A stretch of 64,000 bases of DNA from Paenibacillus hexagrammi. GTDB taxonomy: Bacteria; Bacillota; Bacilli; Paenibacillales; NBRC-103111. The notes under the pieces are model-generated. The model saw only the letters and a program-made list of their open reading frames with translations, was not told where the DNA came from and made no database searches. How positions within the stretch are numbered: position 1 is the stretch's first letter; the number at the start of each line of letters is the position of its first letter. The translations under genes were made by a program, and so were the position numbers. The DNA lies in the NCBI RefSeq assembly GCF_021513275.1, contig NZ_CP090978.1:2852001-2916000 (forward strand), read 5' to 3'. Positions 37,076 to 45,097 of the stretch are shown in pieces.

Positions 37076-37091
37076 GCTTGTCACGATGTTC

Positions 37092-38583
37092 TTAATTACT
37101 CGATTCGGCCAAATTCTTAAGCTCCTGGATTAACTGCTCGAGTTCCTGGAAGCTCTTTAGCATTTGCTCAACGGTAGCTTTCTGTTCTTCCACATGGGCT
37201 GTAATTTCCTGCGCCGCTGCACCTGATTGTTCGGTAACACTTGAAATGGAGGTGACTTCAAATACAATGCTGTCCGACGATTTTTTAATCGTGTTCGTCT
37301 TTTCTTCCACCTCTGAGGCTTGCTGTACCACTTGCTGCGTGATTGAAGTGATCTGTCCAAGCACTTGCTCCGACTCTTGAACCGCATGCTTGCTATCCTG
37401 AATTGCCGCTTTACCTCGTTTGACCTGTTCCGTCAAGCCATCCGTAGACTGCTGAATCAGATGAAGAATCTCCGAGATCTCTTCTACAGAGCGGCCTGAG
37501 TGCTCCGCCAGCTTTCTGACCTCACTGGAAACTACAGCAAAGCCTTTACCATGCTCTCCCGCGCGAGCTGCTTCAATGGCTGCATTCAGCGCCAGCAGGT
37601 TGGTCTGATTGGAAATATCCGTAATCGTCGTTAAGATAGCGCTGATTTCCTGATTTTGGTCATTGAGCTGCTGCATACTTGCTACTATGCTCTCTACAAT
37701 GCCTTCTACGACTTCAATTCTTTGCTTGACATCCACGATTTGGTTATTACCTTTTTGCGAGATGGCAGCTGTTTCGTGGCTAAGCTCCTTCATGACTTGA
37801 GAGTGGTGATTCACAACTGAAATATCTTCGTGGGATTGCTGCAACAGCTCCGTGATATCGCCAACACTAACTGCCTGCGTCTCTACCCCTTTGCTAACCT
37901 CGGAAAAACCGACAGCCACCTCATTCGTGATTAATCCGGTTTTACTAACCTTGCGCTGAAGAAGCTCGTGGCTCTCACTTAAAGCTGCAATGGCATGCTT
38001 GACCTTGTTAAACATTTCTTCAGTCTGCTGCTTAGCGATTAACGCTTCTCTTTGCCGCTCTTGAATACGATTGAGCAGCTTGTACCCCATAACACTAGAC
38101 ATGCAAAGGACAGTCATTCCTACAACAAGTCCTATATTAGCAGGAAGAAAAGCAGACGTTCCTTCCGCATTTCCCGCAGGTACTCCTTGGATCAATAGAA
38201 GATTTGTTTCAGCTTATAGCAATAACTGCATAAGCCAAAATTGCCCGATAGGACGGAAAAATAGAAACAAATATACCCAGAACAATCGTAAGATCCAAGC
38301 TCAGACCCTTGGAGTTAATGACAAAATTCAAAAAGCCCAGACAGACCACCAAGATATATGGCGCTGCCCGCAGTCCTTTTCTTCTTCTTACAATGAACAA
38401 TAAGGACAGGCTGGCAATTAAAAATATGGATGCGAAAGGTAAAATCTTAAGATCTCTCATCACGGCAAGCATAATAAAATCAAGTAAAGAGACAGCTCCG
38501 ATCAAGACCGCGATGAGTTTGCTGCGTGACAAGTAAATGTGTTCAATTTCACTAAGCTGTGTTGATTTTTCAAACAAGGACAT
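37092..38583 (-). CDS. Methyl-accepting chemotaxis protein with multi-helix membrane sensor; probably split by a one-base insertion
   Basis: The 5' part (38583-38209) encodes four to five membrane helices ([34 protein letters not shown] and others) and stops at YAVIAIS. The 3' part adds a last helix ([20 protein letters not shown]) and a full signalling domain with hairpin tip [20 protein letters not shown], the CheA/CheW contact. The second part has no ribosome site at its apparent start (38195). Removing one base of AA (TT at 38214-38215 on plus) fuses them as [14 protein letters not shown], a six-helix receptor of 496 residues. Two separate genes cannot be excluded, but the layout fits one membrane-sensing receptor. 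Confidence 0.75.
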
Positions 38584-38687
38584 CCTTCAATACCTCCTGT
38601 AGACATGCTGAGATGAATAGTTCTGGTATTGGAGGATTCGTCTCGTAGCATCTATTTCCCTTTCGAAAACGTTCTCTTCCACTTCCT

Positions 38688-38885
38688 TCAAATAAGCTCC
38701 TTAATTGTCCGCAGGGAAACTCCGGTTCTTTGAACTACTTCCATAATGGTCGCTCTGGGGTTTGTACGCATGAAGTCCTTTACTTTTCTCGAATCGGCTA
38801 ATAAAAGCTGTTTGCATGAGTGGCATCGATTCTCGAACCCTGCGACCATCAATCTCCCGCATGCGATGCAATTGCACATCGTCAT
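38688..38885 (-). CDS. Zinc-ribbon/HTH protein similar to the flagellar operon protein YvyF
   Basis: 65 residues: an N-terminal C-x2-C ... C-x2-C zinc ribbon (MCNCIACGRLMVAGFENRCHSCKQ is split as CNCIACG and RCHSC) followed by an alpha-helical HTH (ATIMEVVQRTGVSLRTIKEL). This two-part layout matches YvyF-like proteins of flagellar operons in Bacilli. ATG at 38885 follows GGGGAG; the frame upstream to 38954 lacks a ribosome site. It lies near a chemoreceptor but no flagellar operon is in the window. Confidence 0.75.
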   Translation of the reverse strand: MTMCNCIACGRLMVAGFENRCHSCKQLLLADSRKVKDFMRTNPRATIMEVVQRTGVSLRTIKELI

Positions 38886-38968
38886 TTCATTCACTCCCCA
38901 GACATTCGTTTGTACACAGTATTCGACAAACTTTTTTAAATTTCTGGGTGTCACTTCTCATAAATATG

Positions 38969-39012
38969 AAAAAACTGCCGCATGGAGCAATTAAGCTTCA
39001 AACGGCAGAACG
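38969..39012 (-). terminator. Terminator of the MOSC gene
   Basis: CTGCCG / CGGCAG arms with a long loop and T6 run on the minus strand. Confidence 0.6.
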
Positions 39013-39015
39013 TTA

Positions 39016-39549
39016 TTAAACCAGCTTTATTTCATCCCCGGCCTTCACGTCTCCAGGGCGTTCCACATATGCGACAATCCCTCGCAGCTGCTGGGCTTCC
39101 TTAACAAAACGGTGCGTTAGGCTGTTATCGCCATAATAATTGGCAATTTGTTTACCCGGCCCCGTGCAAGGCTCATTCTCCCCTTCACAAACTAGACCGG
39201 CACCGCTGGGCAGCAGCATTCGGAGCCCTATGGGAAGCTTCGACAATTCAGGCAACCCGCTCACGACCAAATTGGCTCCCAGCCACTCTGGTTTGATCTC
39301 CTCCACACCCAGTCGGTTGGCTACCTCGCGGAGCTCTTCTACAGAAACCAAGCTCAGCTGTCTTCGGTTCATGATCTCTGTGCCTCTAGGATACATCGGC
39401 TGTCTAACATCTGCTTTAGCAGTGATTCCGAAGTGACGATCCCCGTGGATGCCCCCGAAAATCAGCTCAGCCCGGTCCATCAACCTGGTTACAAAAGTGC
39501 CCGGTGTATCTGCAATCAGTACTGCTTCTATTTTTGGATATTGTGTCAT
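39016..39549 (-). CDS. MOSC-domain protein
   Basis: 177 residues of the MOSC (molybdenum cofactor sulfurase C-terminal) superfamily, which binds Moco and moves sulfur or reduces N-hydroxylated compounds. The family pattern is seen in FGGIHGDRHFG, LGANLVVSGLP and the Cys of ENEPCTGPGKQI. ATG at 39549 follows GGCAGG; a GTG three codons earlier is possible. Single gene. Confidence 0.85.
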   Translation of the reverse strand: MTQYPKIEAVLIADTPGTFVTRLMDRAELIFGGIHGDRHFGITAKADVRQPMYPRGTEIMNRRQLSLVSVEELREVANRLGVEEIKPEWLGANLVVSGLPELSKLPIGLRMLLPSGAGLVCEGENEPCTGPGKQIANYYGDNSLTHRFVKEAQQLRGIVAYVERPGDVKAGDEIKLV

Positions 39550-39624
39550 TGTACTCACCTGCCTTCAAAGGACATTATACAGCGGATTGTCCCTCGTCAG
39601 CCAGTTTCATATGCCTGTGTTTCG

Positions 39625-40457
39625 TTATTTTGTCAACGAATCTACATCAATGAAAGGTGTCGCTCCGCCGGTAACTGTTGGCAGACGACCGTCCCATTTT
39701 TCCAAAGCCTTCTCCTGTACTTCAATTTGTTTCAGCTGTACGAGCTCAGGTGTAACCTCCTGCTTCTTCAATTTAAGCGACTCCGCTTCCGCTTGAGCCT
39801 GCGCTACCTTCTGCTGCGCTTCGATCTGCACTCTCTTCAGATCATTCTCTGCCTTGAGCGCCTGCTGCTGTGCGACCTGCTTTGCCTCAATCGATTGGTT
39901 AAACGCGTCGGAGAACTTGAAGTTCACAATGTTGATGTCATTCACATTCAAGTTATAGCGTGCTAATCTTTTGGTCAACAAGTCCTGAATCTCCATAGCT
40001 ACTAAATCTCGCTTTGCAATTAGATCCTCCGCCGCATATTTGGCGGTTACTTCCTTCACGATTTCCTGAATCGCAGGTGCGATGATGATATTGTCATAGG
40101 CTCCTCCGATATTGTTCATCAGATTGTATGCTGATGCTTTATCGATCGAATAGTTGACGGCCACATGCGTAGAAACGGGCTGCAGGTCCTTGGAGGATGC
40201 TGATGTATCCGATTCAGCTTTGGCAACCTGCGTGTTCACTTGGATAATGGTTTGGATGAATGGTACACGCAAATGTACACCTGGCTCAAGAACTTTGTCA
40301 CTTAACTTACCGAAAGTTTTGTATAACCCCACATTCCCGTATTGAACAGTCGAAAAGCTGTTCAGCAGAACAATAAGTGCAGCAAGCAATATCAACGACG
40401 TGCTGATGATCCATTTCATATTCACATTACGTTTTTTGGATTCAAATTCGCTTCCAT
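39625..40457 (-). CDS. Prohibitin/SPFH-family membrane protein, probable N-terminal frameshift
   Basis: About 277 residues: one N-terminal membrane anchor (WIISTSLILLAALIVLLNSF), then the SPFH domain (GNVGLYKTFGKLSDKVLEPG, AVNYSIDKASAYNL) and a C-terminal coiled coil (ALKAENDLKRVQIEAQQK). Such proteins form membrane-bound ring scaffolds. The strongest ribosome site, GGGAGG, precedes an ATG at 40457. Reading from it needs one extra base in the A6 run (T6 at 40432-40437 on plus), giving MEANLNPKKRNVNMKWII. Without it, translation would start at a GTG at 40425 with no good site. Confidence 0.85.
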
Positions 40458-40815
40458 GTGTTTCGCCTCCCTATTTCGGTAACATCTTTCTATATGTACG
40501 ATCAAGGGATGCAGCAGTTTCACTTTCCCGAACTTTTCAGCTTCGAATCTATGACTCCATAACCCGGAATGCATAATTCTGTACTGCTGCAAGGTGGGTT
40601 TGATTCAAATTAAAGGCTGTCTGTCAAATGCTTGTCGGAGAATATAAAAAACGCGCCGGACCTCTGGTCCCGCGCGAGTCGTGTTCAGTATGCCGGATCA
40701 ATCGAACAGCGTTAGCTCTCCCTGATCAGCTACAAGTGTGTGCTATCGATAGTTATCATGATGAAAAATCATAAATGATAACAGCTGGTTCCCTGCAATG
40801 TTTGCATGCTACGCA
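40458..40815. other. Intergenic region, ~358 bp
   Basis: Contains the terminator of the glutathione peroxidase gene (40645-40677) and an inverted repeat GTTATCAT-N15-ATGATAAC (40752-40782). No further gene was found: short open frames here lack ribosome sites. Confidence 0.6.
40645..40677 (-). terminator. Terminator of the glutathione peroxidase gene
   Basis: CGCGC-C-GGACC / GGTCC-C-GCGCG stem with T6 on the minus strand, 140 bases past the stop codon. Confidence 0.75.
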
Positions 40816-41295
40816 TCAAGCGAGCAGCTTCTCAATATCGGAAGCAATGTCAGCCGGCTCTGTCCGTGCACTGTATTGTTTTACCACTTGGCCGTCGGCA
40901 TCTACCAAAAACTTAACAAAGTTCCACTCAATGTCCCCTGTGTGATAAGGTTCAGTCGCATTCGATACTAAATAAGTGAATAACGGATGGGCATGTTCAC
41001 CTTTCACATCTACCTTTGCAAACATGGGAAAAGAGACCTGGTAATTTAGCTCGCAGAACTGTGCGATCTCTTCATTTGTTCCCGGCTCTTGGCTAGCGAA
41101 TTGATTACAAGGGAAGCCTAACACTGTAAAATTACGGTCCTTGAACTGCTCATATAGCGCTTGCAACCCTTTATAGTGTGGAGTCAACCCGCATGCGCTG
41201 GCTGTATTCACGATCAGCAGCACTTTTCCTTTGTAAGCCGCTAAGGATTGCTCTTCTCCCTGAATGGTTTGGACCTGGATATCATAGATCGACAT
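40816..41295 (-). CDS. bsaA: Glutathione peroxidase-family thiol peroxidase
   Basis: 159-residue peroxidase reducing hydroperoxides. The catalytic tetrad is present: Cys in NTASACGLTPHYKG (Cys rather than selenocysteine), Gln in NQFASQEPG, and Trp-Asn in DIEWNFVKFLVD. In Bacilli such enzymes usually use thioredoxin as reductant. ATG at 41295 follows AAAGGAG; the upstream frame to 41337 is dismissed. Single gene. Confidence 0.93.
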   Translation of the reverse strand: MSIYDIQVQTIQGEEQSLAAYKGKVLLIVNTASACGLTPHYKGLQALYEQFKDRNFTVLGFPCNQFASQEPGTNEEIAQFCELNYQVSFPMFAKVDVKGEHAHPLFTYLVSNATEPYHTGDIEWNFVKFLVDADGQVVKQYSARTEPADIASDIEKLLA

Positions 41296-41443
41296 GAGTA
41301 AACTCTCCTTTATAGAACGTATTTGAACTTCCCTCATTATAGCATTGCATTCCCGTTCATTTCCAAAGTTGCCTGCTTCCCGCTCATATGCTATAGTTGA
41401 TCTCTGTTTTTATTTTCCATATACGCTTAGGAGGTAACTGATC

Positions 41444-43606
41444 TTGGACACAAAGACTCAAAGTGCCTATCAAGACGAATTGCAGCAGCTTGAAGCTACC
41501 AGCCAAGAAATCGACCGGCAGCTTGCCCTATTACACGCTACTCCGGTTTATTACGGACCCGATGTAACCGAGCAAGCCCTGGAAGGCATTCGCGAGCAGG
41601 CGAGGCATAACTTGTCCAAAGCCGTGGAAGAGCCTTATTTTGGACGAATGGATTTTCAGGAAAACGGCACTGAGCAGGCCGCTCCCCTCTACATCGGCAA
41701 AGCCGGTGTAGAAGACCCGCAAACAGGCAAGCTGCTCGTCATTGATTGGCGCGCTCCCGTTGCGAGCTTGTTTTATTCGTTTACCGGCGGTCTGGATCCG
41801 GCTTCCTACGAATCTCCCGACGGAATCATCGAAGGGCTTGTTTATTTAAAAAGAAACCTTGTGATTCGCAAGCAAATTCTGCAGCGGGTTGTAGATACTT
41901 ATGACCGCAGCCAAGATTCACTTGCTGTAGGAGACGAATTTTTGCTATACCGTCTTGGTGAAAACAAAGACAGTAAGCTTCGAGATATTGTATCTACAAT
42001 TCAAGCGGAGCAAGACCGGATTATTCGTGCGGCTAAGAATACAGCGCTCATCATTCAAGGAGTTGCAGGCAGCGGGAAAACAACGGTAGCGCTCCATCGC
42101 CTCGCCTTCCTGTTGTATCAATACCGCGAACAGATTCGCGCGGAACGAATGATTATTTTTGCACCCAACAGTATGTTTCTCGATTACATCTCGGGCGTAT
42201 TGCCGGAACTTGGAGTCGGCAGCATCCAACAAAGCACGTTTACGGATTGGGTACTCGACATTTTGGATCAGGAAGTCAAAGTAGTCGATCCGTCCCTCGC
42301 TTTGCAAACCTGGTTTGCTACCAGCGGCAAGCGGCCTGTGATCGATGAACACACCCCTGGACGATACAAAGGGTCGATCCGCTTTCAGCAGTATTTGGAT
42401 GATTGTCTCACCCGCTTTGAGACGACATACGTTCCCGCTTCGGATTTCATCCCTTGGGAAGGCGCCAAGCTGCCAATCGCCAAAATCCGCGAATGGTTCT
42501 TTGTAGAGAATAAACATTATCCTCTTGTCAAGCGCCGCGAACGTGTTGTCGCCAGAATCAAACGATGGATGGACATGCAGCTGGAGAGAATTTGGGAAAC
42601 AAGCCGCAAGAAAGAATTAAAGAAAAAGGGAGCTCAGAAGCTCCGCAGCTACTTGACCGCATGGCCCGAGCATACTGCCTTTTCGCTCTATAAACTTCTC
42701 TACTCTGAGACAGGTAGACCGGAGAGCTTGCCGATCGAACTTTTACATCAGCTTCCCGAGACTTTGGTTGCGCAGGCAGCCAAGCAGTTCAAAAAGAAAG
42801 AAGTGCAGCACGAAGATTTGGCTCCGCTCTTGTACATCCACTCCCGTCTGCACGGTATCCCTTCGGACCGCATGTTCGATCATGTCGTCATTGATGAGGC
42901 GCAGGATTTCTCGCCGTTTCAAGTGGCGGTCCTGAACTCCTATACACGTAACCGGTCGTTCACGATCCTGGGAGACCTGTCACAAGGAATTCATGCGTAT
43001 CAGGGAATCATGGATTGGAAGGAATTCTCGGATTTATTTGAGGATAACGAAACGGGCTATTTCGAACTGGAGCGAAGCTACCGTTCTACGATGGAAATCA
43101 TCCATTTTGCCAACCAGGTGCTCACACGCGGTGTCGAGAATCCCTTACTGGCCGTACCCGTATTCCGCAGCGGAGATAAAGTTCGGGTTCTACAGACGAA
43201 AGCATCGGAACGTCTGCCGCTTATGGTCCAGTCGGTTCGCCACCTTCAGCAAGGCTCCGCGGCAACCATTGCAGTTGTGGCACGGACCGAGAAACAGGCG
43301 TTACAACTGCATGAAGCACTTACAGAAGCCGGAGTTGAAGCCAACCTCATTACTGCCAAGCAGCGGGAGTACCGTGGTGGCATCTCTGTAGTACCGATCT
43401 ATCTGACCAAAGGGCTAGAGTTTGATGCGGTACTGTTGATGGACGTCACAGCCTCCCATTACGAGGTAAATCTGACGGACGCCAAGCTGCTCTATGTCGG
43501 GTGTACACGCGCACTTCATGAGCTTTGGCTGCTGGCTGCGGGAGATCTGTCTCCGCTTGTGCTCACCGATGACAGCGAGATTGTTTCTACGGAATCACCG
43601 TTTTAG
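41444..43606 (+). CDS. helD: RNA polymerase recycling motor ATPase HelD
   Basis: 720-residue UvrD/Rep-like superfamily 1 protein. The long charged N-terminal arm (YQDELQQLEATSQEIDRQLA) is the part that reaches into RNA polymerase. Walker A IQGVAGSGKTTVALHRLAF, Walker B VVIDEAQDFSPFQ and the later helicase motifs LGDLSQGIHAY and YVGCTRALHELWL are intact. HelD releases stalled or post-termination RNA polymerase from DNA. Start TTG at 41444 after AGGAGGT, eight bases apart. Single gene with terminator. Confidence 0.95.
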   Translation: MDTKTQSAYQDELQQLEATSQEIDRQLALLHATPVYYGPDVTEQALEGIREQARHNLSKAVEEPYFGRMDFQENGTEQAAPLYIGKAGVEDPQTGKLLVIDWRAPVASLFYSFTGGLDPASYESPDGIIEGLVYLKRNLVIRKQILQRVVDTYDRSQDSLAVGDEFLLYRLGENKDSKLRDIVSTIQAEQDRIIRAAKNTALIIQGVAGSGKTTVALHRLAFLLYQYREQIRAERMIIFAPNSMFLDYISGVLPELGVGSIQQSTFTDWVLDILDQEVKVVDPSLALQTWFATSGKRPVIDEHTPGRYKGSIRFQQYLDDCLTRFETTYVPASDFIPWEGAKLPIAKIREWFFVENKHYPLVKRRERVVARIKRWMDMQLERIWETSRKKELKKKGAQKLRSYLTAWPEHTAFSLYKLLYSETGRPESLPIELLHQLPETLVAQAAKQFKKKEVQHEDLAPLLYIHSRLHGIPSDRMFDHVVIDEAQDFSPFQVAVLNSYTRNRSFTILGDLSQGIHAYQGIMDWKEFSDLFEDNETGYFELERSYRSTMEIIHFANQVLTRGVENPLLAVPVFRSGDKVRVLQTKASERLPLMVQSVRHLQQGSAATIAVVARTEKQALQLHEALTEAGVEANLITAKQREYRGGISVVPIYLTKGLEFDAVLLMDVTASHYEVNLTDAKLLYVGCTRALHELWLLAAGDLSPLVLTDDSEIVSTESPF

Positions 43607-43630
43607 CGAGTATAGAATGCATACAAAAAT

Positions 43631-43684
43631 AAACAGCGGCGGAACTTATCTTGGTAAAAGATTAGGTTCGTCGCTGTTCACTTT
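43631..43684 (+). terminator. Terminator after helD
   Basis: AACAGCGGCGGAAC / GTTCGTCGCTGTT imperfect stem followed by a T-run, 26 bases past the stop. Confidence 0.75.
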
Positions 43685-43860
43685 TGTAATGTTACTAGAA
43701 CCTTTTTTTAATAAATTTGCTATATTACATCCACGAAGTCCCACAGAGTTAATGCAGCTTGCTGTCGATCGGATATGGTTAGTCAGTGCGGATGTGTCAT
43801 GGCAATTACTTGCTTGTTCCTTGTTTCCGGGACCGAGGGTCGCACAGACCCGAAACGTGC

Positions 43861-44313
43861 TTATTTACTGCCGAGTTGTTCCGCCAAACCGATTAAAAGT
43901 CCTTCATTTCCACGAATGTAGCAGAGTCGATACGAGTCCCCGTACTGAACTACTTCTCCAACGAGCTGAGCGCCAAACTTAGTAAGTCTGGCTACCAATT
44001 CGTCAATGTTTTCAACCGTGAACATGACGCGTAGATATCCGAGGGCATTTACAGGAGCCATTCGGTGATCGGATATAGTAGGTGGGTTGAGAAATCGCGA
44101 AAGTTCAAGTCGGCTGTGGCCATCTGGGGTAACCATCATAGCAATTTCTACACTCTGTGAACCCAGCCCGGTTACTCGACCAGCCCATTCGCCTTCAACA
44201 GTAGCTCGTCCTTCGAGCTTCAAGCCAATCTCTTCGAAGAAAGATATTGCGTCATCAAGGGATTCTACAACGATCCCAACATTGTCCATTCTCAGTAATT
44301 TGTTATTGGCCAT
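43861..44313 (-). CDS. VOC (glyoxalase/bleomycin resistance) family protein
   Basis: 150 residues with the paired beta-alpha-beta-beta-beta VOC units: LRMDNVGIVVESLDDAISFF in the first, YLRVMFTVENIDELVARL in the second. Metal-site residues could be Glu in SVEIAMMV and Glu in GNEGLLIGLAE, but activity cannot be named. AAGGAGATAAAACT precedes the ATG. Common as stand-alone enzymes in soil Firmicutes. Confidence 0.88.
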   Translation of the reverse strand: MANNKLLRMDNVGIVVESLDDAISFFEEIGLKLEGRATVEGEWAGRVTGLGSQSVEIAMMVTPDGHSRLELSRFLNPPTISDHRMAPVNALGYLRVMFTVENIDELVARLTKFGAQLVGEVVQYGDSYRLCYIRGNEGLLIGLAEQLGSK

Positions 44314-44353
44314 AGTTTTATCTCCTTATATGTTCGTTCCATTCCATTTAACA

Positions 44354-44854
44354 CTAGTCAAGTTCATACTTTGCAAAAGACAATTTCCATACGGTATCAA
44401 TAAAGTCCTCCTCTATATTACTTAAGATTTCACTCTCAATAATTTGCATGATAATGGTTTCTCCCCACTCATCTATTGCTTTTATGCCTTTTGATAGTAG
44501 ATAGTTGTGTCCTGCTGCAATACCTAAAACTTCCCTTTTTAACCCGCCCTTTTTTATAAAACCGAAATGATAATCTCTGAAGACCAATGATTCCGAAATA
44601 TAAAACGCTTTCACTTTAAATTTCTTGGATAATTCCAATGCGATCTGCTGGTTGCTTATGAACCGTGCATGTACATCAAAAATCAAAGTCCACGGCTCTA
44701 AATATCCGACACCTAGTGCATTGTCCATGGTAATGGAAGTAACGTCTTCAAAATGCAGTCCTTCTTTTGATTTATAGAATACGTCTAAAAAAGAATGCTT
44801 TTCAACTTCAGCAAGCTCGGCTTTCACACAAAGCAAACCAACACTCCAGGCCAC
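44354..44854 (-). CDS. Hypothetical protein, 166 aa
   Basis: Begins at GTG 44854 (VAWSVGLLCVKAELAEVEKH) behind GAGGTGATAACT; the frame upstream to 44938 has no ribosome site. Soluble, with alternating strands and helices (WTLIFDVHARFISNQQIALE, FKVKAFYISESLVFRDYHFG) and an acidic C-terminus. The style is that of immunity-type or SMI-like proteins, but no family is recognised. It borders the insertion region on the left. Confidence 0.65.
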   Translation of the reverse strand: MAWSVGLLCVKAELAEVEKHSFLDVFYKSKEGLHFEDVTSITMDNALGVGYLEPWTLIFDVHARFISNQQIALELSKKFKVKAFYISESLVFRDYHFGFIKKGGLKREVLGIAAGHNYLLSKGIKAIDEWGETIIMQIIESEILSNIEEDFIDTVWKLSFAKYELD

Positions 44855-45081
44855 AGTTATCACCTCAATTTTCCACCAATTTATTATGAATTGAACAGCT
44901 TTCTGTAACTTTCCCCCATTGTACCACGTCCAAAACATGTAAAGGAGCTGACGGAACCATGCAAAGTAAATGGGTAGGTTATACAGCTATTATCACATTA
45001 AGCCTGAGCCTAATTGCGCCTGGAGCCCACAGCCAAGCTGCTGAGGTAAATGTGCGAGTTACGTTACCGGATTTTCAAGTT

Positions 45082-45097
45082 ACTCAACTTTCTCACC
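45082..45097. repeat. Left terminal inverted repeat of the IS
   Basis: ACTCAACTTTCTCACC, the exact reverse complement of 48568-48583. Confidence 0.88.

Noticed and set aside
43494-43982. Long plus-strand open frame overlapping the helD end and VOC gene
   Set aside because: It has no ribosome site, runs through the helD terminator and overlaps two well-supported genes.
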